Below, piece after piece: positions 25,102-33,123 of a stretch of 64,000 nucleotides of DNA. Below the pieces are notes generated by a model. That model searched no databases, was not told where the DNA came from, and saw only the letters and a program-made list of their open reading frames with translations. The stretch's first letter is position 1. Each line of letters starts with the position of its first letter. This DNA is from Candidatus Rokuibacteriota bacterium. GTDB lineage: Bacteria; Methylomirabilota; Methylomirabilia; Rokubacteriales; CSP1-6. Made by a program: the position numbers and the translations under genes. The stretch lies in the NCBI GenBank assembly GCA_003220225.1, contig QHRU01000032.1, forward strand, positions 1-64,000. Direction: 5' to 3'.

Positions 25102-25986
25102 ATGCCGAAGGCGGCGGTCGGAGGCGTGAAGCTCCACTACGACGAGGTCGGGCACGGCACCCCGCTCGTGTTCGTCCACGAATTCGCCGGCGACGCGCAG
25201 AGCTGGCGCCTGCAGACGGCGTTCTTCGCGCGGCGCTACCGGACGATCGCGTTCAACGCGCGCGGCTATCCGCCGTCCGACGTGCCCGAGGATCCCGGGG
25301 CGTACTCGCAGCAGCAGGCGGCTGACGACATCAAGGGCGTGCTCGACGCGCTCGGCATCGCGAAGGCGCACGTCTGCGGCCTCTCGATGGGCGGCCTGGC
25401 CACGCTGCACTTCGGGCTCTGCTATCCCGACCGCGCGCGCTCGCTCGTCGTCGCCGGCGCGGGCTACGGCAGTGACGACCCCGAGAGCAACCGGAAGGAC
25501 GTCGAGCAGGTGGCCCGCCGGTTCGAGACGGAGGGCATGGAGAAGACCGGCGAGTTCTACGCCCACGGCCCCTCGCGCGTGCAGCTCCTCGAGAAGGATC
25601 CGGTCGGCTGGCAGGAGTTCCGCGATCGGCTCTGTGCCGGCTCGGCCAAGGGCCACGCGCTCACGATGCGCGGGGTGCAGATGCGGCGGCCGACCGTCTA
25701 CTCGCTCGAGGAACGCCTGAAAGCGCTCGAGGTGCCGACGCTGATCGTCACCGGCGACGAGGACGAGCCGTGCCTGGAGCCCGGGCTCTTCATGAAGCGC
25801 AAGATCCCGACCTCCGCGCTGGTCGTCCTGCCCAAGTCCGGCCACGCGGTGAATCTCGAGGAGCCCGAGGCGTTCAATCGCGCGGTGCTCGACTTCCTCA
25901 CCGCCGTGGACGCCGGCCGCTGGACGCGTCGCCGCGCCGACTCGCTGTCGAAGTCCGGGATCCTGCCCGCCGAGTCGCGGCGATGA
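25102..25986 (+). CDS. alpha/beta hydrolase
   Basis: A 294-residue alpha/beta hydrolase: oxyanion region VFVHEFAGD, nucleophile elbow GLSMGGLA, acidic residue in VTGDEDEPC and histidine in SGHAVNLEEPEAFN. The family hydrolyses esters, lactones or C-C bonds. ATG 25102 has a GGGGAGG Shine-Dalgarno created just after the tandem-repeat array. The upstream repeat separates it from the two-repeat protein gene, and no obvious promoter of its own is seen. Confidence 0.9.
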   Translation: MPKAAVGGVKLHYDEVGHGTPLVFVHEFAGDAQSWRLQTAFFARRYRTIAFNARGYPPSDVPEDPGAYSQQQAADDIKGVLDALGIAKAHVCGLSMGGLATLHFGLCYPDRARSLVVAGAGYGSDDPESNRKDVEQVARRFETEGMEKTGEFYAHGPSRVQLLEKDPVGWQEFRDRLCAGSAKGHALTMRGVQMRRPTVYSLEERLKALEVPTLIVTGDEDEPCLEPGLFMKRKIPTSALVVLPKSGHAVNLEEPEAFNRAVLDFLTAVDAGRWTRRRADSLSKSGILPAESRR

Positions 25987-26046
25987 CGTCGCTCTTCACC
26001 TAAAATATCACTATATCAGGTACTTACGATTAGCCCGGGCCCATTC

Positions 26047-26074
26047 TTGACAATTCCGATCAGGAATATATAGT
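26047..26074 (+). promoter_or_regulatory. sigma-70-type promoter TTGACA-N16-TATAGT
   Basis: A perfect -35 (TTGACA, 26047-26052) and -10 (TATAGT, 26069-26074) with 16-nt spacing, inside a local AT-rich patch (25987-26080) that is unique in this GC-rich window. The -10 ends 6 nt before ATG 26081 with no Shine-Dalgarno, so the mRNA would start at or next to the start codon. Confidence 0.8.
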
Positions 26075-26080
26075 TTCGGC

Positions 26081-26266
26081 ATGGTGGCGACGACGACCCA
26101 GGAGGGCCGGTGTCCCGTGTGCCGCGCGAAGGTCGTGGCCCGCGGCGCGGACGAGGTGATCATCCGCAACGCGATCCTGCGCGTGGAGTCCGCGACGGGC
26201 CGTGTCGTCGCGAAGTGCGCGCGCTGTAAATCGTGGGTGGAGGTTCCGCTGAAGTACGTGGAGTGA
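26081..26266 (+). CDS. small zinc-ribbon protein (61 aa), first gene of the nirA operon
   Basis: A 61-residue protein with CPVC at residues 11-14 and CARC about 32 residues later, a four-cysteine zinc ribbon around a short beta-rich core (KVVARGADEVIIRNAIL). It resembles Com-like or prokaryotic zinc-ribbon proteins. The start is set by the promoter that ends 6 nt upstream. Its TGA overlaps a possible GTG start of nirA (GTGA). It could act as a regulator or accessory of the reductase operon; that is inference. Confidence 0.75.
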   Translation: MVATTTQEGRCPVCRAKVVARGADEVIIRNAILRVESATGRVVAKCARCKSWVEVPLKYVE

Positions 26267-26313
26267 GCACCGGAACGACCCGTCCCCCGGCTTCGGTTTC
26301 TGCGGAGGCGAGC

Positions 26314-28005
26314 GTGAGCGACGTGAAGGAGAGCAAGGCGCAGCGCGCGGAGCGGCTCAAGCGCGAGCTGAATCCGTGGGAGGCGTACGCGGCCATCGAG
26401 CGCTTCGCGCGCGAGGGGCACGCGTCGATCCCGCCCGAGTGGGCCACGTACTTTCGCTGGTGGGGCATCTACTCGCAGGGCGATGGCGTCGGCGCCGTCG
26501 GCGGCGTCGGCGGCGAGGGCCGCGCGACGAAGTACTTCATGGTCCGCGTGCGGATCCCGAACGGCATCGTGAACGCCCCGCAGCTGCGCACGCTGGCCGA
26601 CCTCACCGAGCGCCACGCGCGCGGCATCGCCGACCTCACCGTGCGCCAGAACATGCAGCTCCACTGGGTGACCATCGAGGACCTGCCGACGCTGATGCAC
26701 GCGCTCTGGCGCGCGGGGCTCACGAGCCTCGGCGCCTGCGGCGACGTCACGCGCAACGTCACGGGGTGCCCGCTGGCCGGCGTGGATGCCGACGAGGTGC
26801 TCGACGCCTCGCCGCTGGTGCTCGAGGCGACGCACCTGCTCAACGGCAACCCGGAGTTCTACAACCTGCCGCGCAAGTACAAGGTGACGATCACGGGCTG
26901 CCGCACGTGGTGCTCGTATCCCGAGATCAACGACGTCGGTCTCACGGCGCTGCGCCACCCCGCCTCGGGTGAGCCGGGCTTCTCGCTGCGCGTGGGCGGC
27001 GGACTCTCGACCGATCCGCGGCTCGGCGCGCGGCTCGACGCCTTCGTGCGCTGGCACCAGGCGGTGCCGGTCGTGCGCGCCGTGACCGAGGTGTTCCGCG
27101 ACTCCGAGGTGCTGCGCCAGCACCGCGAGAAGGCGCGCCTCAAGTTCCTCTTCCTCCAGCACGGCTGGACCGCGGAGCGATTCCTCGGCGAGGTCGAGGC
27201 GCGGCTGGGGTATTCGCTCGACAGAGCGGCGAGAGAGACGCCGCCCGAGGACGTCTACCGCGACCATGTCGGTATTCACCCTCAGCGGCAGCCGGATCTC
27301 TGCTACGCGGGCGCCACCGTGCTGCGCGGGCGCCTCACGCCGGCGCAGCTGCGCGTGCTCGCCGACGCCGCCGACCGTCACGGCGATGGCCAGCTGCGCA
27401 CGACCACCATGCAGAACGTCGTCGTCGTCGACGTGCGCCGCGAGCGCGTCGCCGCGCTCGCGCACGAGCTGGCCGAGGCCGGCCTGCCGACCGGCGGCTC
27501 GCCGTTCCGCCGCGGCACCATCGCCTGCACGGGCACCGAGTTTTGCAAGCTCGCGCTGACGGAGACCAAGGGCTTCGCGAAGCGGCTCGTCGAGGATCTC
27601 GAGCGGCGGCTGCCGAGCTTTCAGGAGCACGTGAAGCTGCACGTCACCGGCTGCCCCAACTCGTGCGGCCAGCACTGGATCGCCGACATCGGCGTCGAGG
27701 GCAAGAAGCTGAAGATCGACGGCGCGCTCGTGGACGCCTACTACTTCTGCGTCGGCGGCGCGCTCGGCGCGCGACAGGCCGTGGCGCGGCCGATCGGGCT
27801 GCGGGTGCCGGCCACCGAGGTCGCGCCGGCGATCGAGCGGCTGCTCCGCGAGTACCTGGCGACCCGGCGCGACGGCGAGACGTTCCGCGCCTTCGCCGCA
27901 CGTCACGACGACGCGACGCTGCGCGCGCTGCTCGCGGGCAGCCCCGTCCCCGCCGTCGAGCGCGATCCCGCCGGCGGTCTCCTGCCGGCCGGGGTGGACG
28001 GCTAG
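26314..28005 (+). CDS. nirA: ferredoxin-dependent sulfite/nitrite reductase (siroheme, 4Fe-4S)
   Basis: A 563-residue assimilatory reductase. Two ferredoxin-like half-domains alternate with two catalytic halves. The cluster/siroheme cysteines are Cys405 and Cys411 (ACTGTEFCKLA) and Cys447 and Cys451 (TGCPNSC). It reduces nitrite to ammonia or sulfite to sulfide with six electrons. Sequence alone does not decide the substrate; the ACTG-x2-FC form favours NirA. GTG 26314 is chosen for GGAGG at 26303-26307; GTG 26263 (GTGA overlap with the zinc-ribbon gene) is an alternative. Siroheme genes follow. Confidence 0.88.
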   Translation: MSDVKESKAQRAERLKRELNPWEAYAAIERFAREGHASIPPEWATYFRWWGIYSQGDGVGAVGGVGGEGRATKYFMVRVRIPNGIVNAPQLRTLADLTERHARGIADLTVRQNMQLHWVTIEDLPTLMHALWRAGLTSLGACGDVTRNVTGCPLAGVDADEVLDASPLVLEATHLLNGNPEFYNLPRKYKVTITGCRTWCSYPEINDVGLTALRHPASGEPGFSLRVGGGLSTDPRLGARLDAFVRWHQAVPVVRAVTEVFRDSEVLRQHREKARLKFLFLQHGWTAERFLGEVEARLGYSLDRAARETPPEDVYRDHVGIHPQRQPDLCYAGATVLRGRLTPAQLRVLADAADRHGDGQLRTTTMQNVVVVDVRRERVAALAHELAEAGLPTGGSPFRRGTIACTGTEFCKLALTETKGFAKRLVEDLERRLPSFQEHVKLHVTGCPNSCGQHWIADIGVEGKKLKIDGALVDAYYFCVGGALGARQAVARPIGLRVPATEVAPAIERLLREYLATRRDGETFRAFAARHDDATLRALLAGSPVPAVERDPAGGLLPAGVDG

Positions 28006-28007
28006 CC

Positions 28008-28643
28008 ATGGCCCTGTTTCCGCTCTTCGTCGAGATGGAGGGCCGGCCGTGCGTCGTGCTCGGCGGCGGCGCGGTGGCCGAGCGCAAGGTCGAGGGCCTG
28101 CTCGCGGCCGGCGCCGTGGTGACGGTGGTGAGTCCCGCGCTGTCCCCCGGGCTGGCAACGCACGCGTCCGGGGGCCGCATCACCCACGTGGCGCGGCCGT
28201 ACGCCGAGGGCGACCTCGCGGGCGCGGCGCTGGCCTTCGCGGCCACCGACGACGGCGCCGTCAACGCCGATGTCGCGCGCGAGGGCCGCGCGCGCGGCGT
28301 CTGGGTCAACGCGGCTGACGATCCCGCGCACTGCGACGCCATCCTGCCCGCCGTGGTGCGGCGCGGCGCCGTCACCGTCGCCGTCTCCACGGGCGGCGCC
28401 AGTCCCGCGCTGGCGCGCGCGGTGCGCGAGCGGATCGAGGCCGCGCTGCCCGCCGCCTACGGCCCGCTCGCGGAGGTCGCCGCCGACGCGCGTCGCGAGC
28501 TGCGTGCCGCCGGCCGTCGCGCGAGCGCGGAGGACTGGCTGGCCGCGCTGGACGCCGGCCTGGGCGCGCTTCTCGAGGGCGCGCCGTTCAACGAGGCCGC
28601 GCGGCGGCTGCGCGCGCGGCTGGAGCGCGCGACGTGCGCCTAG
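28008..28643 (+). CDS. precorrin-2 dehydrogenase / sirohydrochlorin ferrochelatase (CysG N-terminal type)
   Basis: A 211-residue protein of the Met8/SirC type: CVVLGGGAVAERKVEGLL is the NAD-binding Rossmann start, with FAATDDGAVNADVA and ILPAVVRRGAVTVAVSTGGASPAL typical of the family. It turns precorrin-2 into sirohydrochlorin and may insert iron to make siroheme. ATG 28008 is 2 nt after the nirA stop, and its end overlaps the cobA gene. It supplies the reductase cofactor. Confidence 0.9.
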   Translation: MALFPLFVEMEGRPCVVLGGGAVAERKVEGLLAAGAVVTVVSPALSPGLATHASGGRITHVARPYAEGDLAGAALAFAATDDGAVNADVAREGRARGVWVNAADDPAHCDAILPAVVRRGAVTVAVSTGGASPALARAVRERIEAALPAAYGPLAEVAADARRELRAAGRRASAEDWLAALDAGLGALLEGAPFNEAARRLRARLERATCA

Positions 28644-29407
28644 GCTCGGTGGCGCTCGTCGGCGCGGGGCCGGGTGATCCCGGCCTCATGACCGTCCGCG
28701 GGCTCGCGCTGCTGCGCGACGCGGAGGTGGTCGTCTACGATCGGCTCGTGGACCCGCGGCTGCTCCGAGAGGCGCCGCGCGCGCGCCACGTCTTCGCGGG
28801 CAAGGCGAGCGGCGATCACGCGCTGCCGCAGGAGCGCATCAACGCGCTGCTCGTGATGCACGCCAAGCGCGGGCGCAGCGTGGTGCGCCTCAAGGGCGGT
28901 GACCCGTTCGTCTTCGGCCGCGGCGGCGAGGAGGCCGAGGCGCTCGCGGCCGCCGGCGTGCCGTTCGAGATCGTGCCGGGGGTGAGCTCGGCCGTGGCGG
29001 CGCCTGCCTACGCCGGCATCCCGTTGACCCACCGCGGCGTCGCGTCGTCGTTCGCCGTGGTCACCGGGCACGAGGGCTGCGGCAAGGCGCGCGCGGGCGT
29101 CGACTGGGCGCGGCTCGCCACCGCCGTGGACACGCTCGTCGTGCTCATGGGCGTGGCCGCACTGCCGCGCATCGCGCGCGAGCTGATCGCGCACGGCCGT
29201 GCCCCGCACACGCCCGTCGCGCTCGTGCGCTGGGGCACGACCGACTGGCAGACGGTCCTCACCGGACGCCTCGACGACGTCGCCGCGCGCGCCCGCGCCG
29301 CGCGGCTCGAGCCGCCGGTGGTGATCGTGATCGGCGAGGTCGTCGCGCTCGCCGAGCGGCTCGCGTGGTTCCGCCCGGAACGCGCAATGGAGCACGCGCT
29401 GGGCTGA
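28634..29407 (+). CDS. cobA: uroporphyrinogen-III C-methyltransferase (SUMT)
   Basis: A 257-residue tetrapyrrole methylase with GAGPGDPGLMTVRG at the N-terminus, VYDRLVDP, RLKGGDPFVFGRGGEE and VPGVSSAVAAPAYAGIPLTHR, all SUMT signatures. It adds two methyl groups from SAM to uroporphyrinogen III to give precorrin-2, the substrate of the preceding gene product. GTG 28634 overlaps that gene by 10 nt. Together nirA, the dehydrogenase and cobA make a complete reductase plus siroheme unit. Confidence 0.93.
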   Translation: MRLGSVALVGAGPGDPGLMTVRGLALLRDAEVVVYDRLVDPRLLREAPRARHVFAGKASGDHALPQERINALLVMHAKRGRSVVRLKGGDPFVFGRGGEEAEALAAAGVPFEIVPGVSSAVAAPAYAGIPLTHRGVASSFAVVTGHEGCGKARAGVDWARLATAVDTLVVLMGVAALPRIARELIAHGRAPHTPVALVRWGTTDWQTVLTGRLDDVAARARAARLEPPVVIVIGEVVALAERLAWFRPERAMEHALG

Positions 29408-29487
29408 GCCGCTCGAGTGACGCGCCCGCCGGCCGGACGTTACGCCGGCGGCTATCCGTCCCGGATGTCGGGGACCGTGCATCCCCA

Positions 29488-29580
29488 CCGAAGCGGAGGC
29501 GGAGCCGGAGCCCTACGACCGAAGCGGAGGCGGAGCCGGAGCCCTACGACCGAAGCGGAGGCGGAGCCGGAGCCCTACGA
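29488..29580 (+). repeat. tandem repeat, 3 perfect units of 31 bp
   Basis: Three identical 31-bp units (29488-29518, 29519-29549, 29550-29580) in the 275-nt gap between cobA and the ATP-grasp gene. The unit is rich in CGGAG and GGAGCCGGAGCC. As 31 is not a multiple of three, it would shift frame each time, so it is not a coding repeat. The rest of the gap (29408-29487, 29581-29682) shows no gene and no clear promoter. Confidence 0.92.
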
Positions 29581-29682
29581 CCGCTGTGGCCGGCCTGTCC
29601 GGTGCGGCTTCACCCGGAATCGCCCGCGGCGGGCGCGTCGCTCATGCTAGCGCCTCCGGCGGCCGGAGAGAAAGGGTCATTG

Positions 29683-30633
29683 TTGAAGATCGGCATTCTC
29701 GACGAGCATCCCGAGTGGTCGAAGCGGCTGATCGCGGAGCTCGAGGGGCGCGGCCTGGACGTCGAACGCATCGACCACGCGGAGCACGGCTACGATCCGC
29801 GCGATCGGCGGCGGCGCTGGGACGTCGTCGTCAACCGCACGAGCCCGTCGTCGCACCGGCGCGGTCACGGCCGCGTGCTCTTCTATGCCGAGCCGCTGCT
29901 CGCGCATCTCGAGGCCATCGGGGTGCCGGTGATCAACCCGGTCGCGGCGTGGCGCTTCGAGAAGTCCAAGGCGCTCCAGGTCGAGCTGTTCGAGCGCCTC
30001 GGCGTGCGCTATCCTCGCACCGTCGTCGTCAACGGCGTCGCCCCGCTGCGGCAGGCCGCTCGAGAGGTCCGCTTTCCCGCGCTGGTCAAGCCGAACGTCG
30101 GCGGCTCGGGCGCGCTGATCGAGCGCTTCGAGACGCCCGCCGACCTCGAGGCGCGCGCGGCCGCGCTGGACTTCGGCCCCGACGGCGTGGCGCTGCTGCA
30201 GGAGTACGTCGAGCCGCGTGACGGCGCCATCGTCCGCGTGGAGGTGCTCGACGGCCGCATGCTGTACGCGATCCGCATCGTCCGCCGCTCCGATCAGTTC
30301 AATCTGTGCCCGGCCGATCTCTGCCAGGTGCCCGCGCCCGACGCGCTCGCCGCGTGCCCGGTCGACGCCGCGCCCGTCCTCGACATCACGCGCCACGAGC
30401 CCCCGCGCGAGGCCGTCGAGCAGGCGATCGCGCTCACCCGCGCGGCCTCCATCGACGTCGGCGGCGTCGAGTACCTTCTCGGCGCCGGCGACGGCCGCAT
30501 CTACGCGTATGACGTCAACGCCACGTCCAACTTCGTCGCCGACGCGCCCCGGGTGCTGGGCTTCGACCCGTTCCCGGCGTTCGCCGACGTCATCGTCCGC
30601 GCCGCGGGCCGTGCCGCCCGCGCCGCGGCCTGA
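29683..30633 (+). CDS. RimK-like ATP-grasp ligase
   Basis: A 316-residue ATP-grasp protein. The C-terminal half has ALVKPNVGGSGALIERF (ATP-binding lysine and glycine loop), VALLQEYVEPRDGAIVRVEVLDG and the metal-binding YAYDVNATSNF. RimK-like enzymes form peptide or amide bonds using ATP, often adding glutamate to a protein or small molecule. TTG 29683 is chosen for an SD-like GGAGAGAAAGG at about 8 nt; ATG 29644 upstream is possible. It precedes the peroxiredoxin by 12 nt, so the two likely share a transcript. Confidence 0.82.
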   Translation: MKIGILDEHPEWSKRLIAELEGRGLDVERIDHAEHGYDPRDRRRRWDVVVNRTSPSSHRRGHGRVLFYAEPLLAHLEAIGVPVINPVAAWRFEKSKALQVELFERLGVRYPRTVVVNGVAPLRQAAREVRFPALVKPNVGGSGALIERFETPADLEARAAALDFGPDGVALLQEYVEPRDGAIVRVEVLDGRMLYAIRIVRRSDQFNLCPADLCQVPAPDALAACPVDAAPVLDITRHEPPREAVEQAIALTRAASIDVGGVEYLLGAGDGRIYAYDVNATSNFVADAPRVLGFDPFPAFADVIVRAAGRAARAAA

Positions 30634-30645
30634 AAGGAGACCCGC

Positions 30646-31278
30646 ATGTCGCTGAGGCTCGGAGACGTCGCTCCCGATTTCACCGCCGACACCACGCAGG
30701 GCAAGGTCAAGTTCCACGACTGGATCGGCTCCGGCTGGGCGATCCTGTTCTCGCACCCGCGCGACTTCACGCCCGTGTGCACGACCGAGCTGGGCTACGT
30801 TGCGCGGCTCAAGCCCGAGTTCGACAAGCGCAACGTGAAGACCATCGGGCTGTCGATCGACCCCGTCAACTCGCACGAGGGCTGGGCGAAGGACATCCAG
30901 GAGACGCAGGGCCAGGCGCCGAACTTCCCGATCATCGCCGATCCGGACAAGAAGGTGGCCAACCTGTACGGGATGATCCACCCGTCGCACGACGAGGTCT
31001 ACACGGTCCGCACGGTGTTCGTGATCGATCCGCAGAAGAAGGTCCGGCTGATGATCACGTATCCGCAGACGACCGGCCGCAACTTCGACGAGATCCTCCG
31101 CGTGATCGACTCGCTGCAGCTCACCGACAGGCACCGCGTGGCCACGCCGGTGAACTGGAAGCAGGGCGAGGACGTGATCATCGTTCCCGCCGTGACCGAC
31201 GAGGAGGCGAAGGCGAAGTTCCCGAACGGCTGGCGGGCGCTCAAGCCCTATCTGCGCCTGACACCGCAGCCGAAGTAA
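30646..31278 (+). CDS. 1-Cys peroxiredoxin (Prx6 type)
   Basis: A 210-residue peroxiredoxin with the catalytic Cys45 in DFTPVCTTE, the only cysteine in the protein, and the long C-terminal domain (LRVIDSLQLTDRHRVATPVNW) that defines the Prx6/AhpE-like 1-Cys class. It reduces peroxides using an external thiol donor. AAAGGAGA precedes ATG 30646. The gene is followed by a strong inverted repeat that may terminate its transcript. Confidence 0.93.
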   Translation: MSLRLGDVAPDFTADTTQGKVKFHDWIGSGWAILFSHPRDFTPVCTTELGYVARLKPEFDKRNVKTIGLSIDPVNSHEGWAKDIQETQGQAPNFPIIADPDKKVANLYGMIHPSHDEVYTVRTVFVIDPQKKVRLMITYPQTTGRNFDEILRVIDSLQLTDRHRVATPVNWKQGEDVIIVPAVTDEEAKAKFPNGWRALKPYLRLTPQPK

Positions 31279-31289
31279 CCACGCCGCAC

Positions 31290-31330
31290 CGGTCATCGCC
31301 CGCGGTATCCTGCCCCGCGGGCGATGACCG
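31290..31330 (+). promoter_or_regulatory. perfect 16-bp inverted repeat around the MFS promoter and start codon
   Basis: CGGTCATCGCCCGCGG (31290-31305) is followed after 9 nt by its exact reverse complement (31315-31330). The 9-nt loop begins with TATCCT, a possible -10 box, and the right arm contains the MFS start codon ATG 31324-31326. It could be an operator, a terminator of the peroxiredoxin gene without a U-tract, or an RNA hairpin that hides the start codon. Confidence 0.75.
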
Positions 31331-32535
31331 TTCCCTCCGGCCTGCGCGCGCTCCGCCACCGCGACTTCCGCGTGTTCTTCGCCGGCCAGGCCGTCGCGCT
31401 GGTCGGCGCCTGGATGCAGCAGGTGGCGCAGGCGTGGCTGGTCCTCTCGCTCACCAACTCGCCGCTCCGGCTCGGGCTCGTCGGCAGCCTGAACTTCCTG
31501 CCGATCCTGCTCTTCGCGCTCGTCGGCGGTGCGGTCGCCGACCGGCTGCCGAAGCGCCGGCTGCTCGTGCTCACCCAGTCGCTGCTGTTCTGCCAGACGC
31601 TGACGCTCGCGCTGCTCATCGTGACCGATCACGTCCGCTACTGGCACATCTGCGTGCTGGCGCTGGTGTGGGGGGTCGCCAACACGATCGACCTGCCGGT
31701 GCGCCAGGCCTTCGTCGTCGAGCTGGCCGGGCGCGCCGACGTCACCAGCGCGGTCGCCCTGAACTCGGCGGCGTTCAACGTGGCGCGCATCGTGGGGCCG
31801 GCGGCGGCCGGCCTGCTCATCGCGCGCGCGGGCGTGGCCCCGGCGTACTTCATCAACGCGGGCGCGTTCGTGATCGTGACCGTGGTGCTGTTGACCGTGC
31901 GCGCCCGCGGCGCGCCGCTGCCGCGGGAGATCGGCACGACGCTCGGCGAGGAGATCCGCGAGGGCCTCGCCTATGCGCTGCGGACGCCGCGCATCCTGAT
32001 CCTGTTAGCCGTGCTGTTCGTCGTCAGCCTCACCGTGTTCAATTTCTCGATCTACGTGCCGCTCTTCGCGCGCCAGGTCCTCGGGCTCGGGCCGGAGGGC
32101 TTCGGGCTCCTCATGGCCTCGGTGGGCGTCGGCGCTGTCGGCGGTGCGCTCACCCTCGGCGCACGGCAGGCGCCGTCGCTGGCGCTCCTGTTCGGGACCG
32201 GGTTTCTGTCGTGCGCCGGCCTCGTCGTCATGTCCACCATCGGCCGGTTCGGCGTGGCCGCCGCCGCGCTCTTCGTGCTCGGCTGGATCTCGGTGATGGT
32301 CGTCGCCGGCTGTCAGGCGGCGCTGCAGCTCGCGGCGCCCGACCGCCTGCGTGGCCGCATCATGAGCCTGCACACGTTCATCTACGGCGGCGTCTTTCCG
32401 TTCGGCGCTTTCACGGTCGGCTCCATCTCGGAGCACTGGGGCGTCTCCTGGGCCTTCCGCGTCGCGGGGTTGTTCGGGCTCGCCACCCTGACGCTCGTGC
32501 TCTTCTGGTGGCGGCGGCGCGCGCGAGAGGCGTGA
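31324..32535 (+). CDS. MFS transporter (EntS/MFS_3-like exporter)
   Basis: A 403-residue major facilitator with about twelve membrane segments. The N-terminus LRHRDFRVFFAGQAVALVGAWMQQVAQAW and the loop GGAVADRLPKRRLL are typical of the EntS/MFS_3 drug and siderophore exporter group. ATG 31324 lies in the right arm of a perfect inverted repeat. No Shine-Dalgarno is seen. The substrate is unknown. Confidence 0.88.
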   Translation: MTVPSGLRALRHRDFRVFFAGQAVALVGAWMQQVAQAWLVLSLTNSPLRLGLVGSLNFLPILLFALVGGAVADRLPKRRLLVLTQSLLFCQTLTLALLIVTDHVRYWHICVLALVWGVANTIDLPVRQAFVVELAGRADVTSAVALNSAAFNVARIVGPAAAGLLIARAGVAPAYFINAGAFVIVTVVLLTVRARGAPLPREIGTTLGEEIREGLAYALRTPRILILLAVLFVVSLTVFNFSIYVPLFARQVLGLGPEGFGLLMASVGVGAVGGALTLGARQAPSLALLFGTGFLSCAGLVVMSTIGRFGVAAAALFVLGWISVMVVAGCQAALQLAAPDRLRGRIMSLHTFIYGGVFPFGAFTVGSISEHWGVSWAFRVAGLFGLATLTLVLFWWRRRAREA

Positions 32536-32551
32536 GCGCCGGAGGACTTCG

Positions 32552-33112
32552 CTAGCAGTTCAGATATTTGTCGCTGACGAGCGGCTTCTCGGTGCCGTCG
32601 TCGTCCCAGCGGCGGCGCTTGAGCCCCGCGAGGTCTCTGCCGTAGACGTGGATCTCGATCGTGTCGCGCGACGTGGGATTGTACATGCCGTGCACCTCGT
32701 CGCCCGGCACGAGGCGCGAGACGGCGCCCGTGGGGTGGCGCGTCACGCTGGCGACCTCCAGCTTCGCCCGGCCGGCGCCCGTCTCGGTGACGCGGTAGCG
32801 CGTCTCCTCGATCTCGTTCTCGACCACGCCGATGACGCCCCACGTCTCATGGTTGTGCGCGGTCGCGCGATCGCCCGGCCGCCACACCACCGACGTGACG
32901 TTGAATTTCGGCGCGCGGTGGAGAATGTAACGCCCGCGCTGCCCCGCGGGCGACCTCAGATACTCGGCCGGGATCGAGCGCGGATTGCGCACGAGCCGCG
33001 CGAGCAGTGGCGCCACGCGTTCGGTCACACGCGTGGCGGACGTCTCCTCGCGCGTGATCCGATCGAGATCGCCGACGAAGTCGTTCAGGGTGTAGGTTTC
33101 GGTCGTCGCCAT
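32552..33112 (-). CDS. cysteine dioxygenase type I family protein
   Basis: A 186-residue cupin with the 3-His iron site His86, His88 (AHNHETWG) and His141 (DEVHGMYNP). The family oxidises L-cysteine (or 3-mercaptopropionate) to the sulfinate. ATG 33112 has a GAGGAGA Shine-Dalgarno. It is the last gene of a sulfur operon with a mercaptopyruvate sulfurtransferase and a four-domain rhodanese, which supports a thiol substrate. Confidence 0.88.
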   Translation of the reverse strand: MATTETYTLNDFVGDLDRITREETSATRVTERVAPLLARLVRNPRSIPAEYLRSPAGQRGRYILHRAPKFNVTSVVWRPGDRATAHNHETWGVIGVVENEIEETRYRVTETGAGRAKLEVASVTRHPTGAVSRLVPGDEVHGMYNPTSRDTIEIHVYGRDLAGLKRRRWDDDGTEKPLVSDKYLNC

Positions 33113-33123
33113 CGCGATCTCCT

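Noticed and set aside
29417-29650. A 77-codon frame over the 31-bp repeats
   Set aside because: The repeat length shifts the frame each unit, there is no ribosome-binding site and no recognisable protein features.
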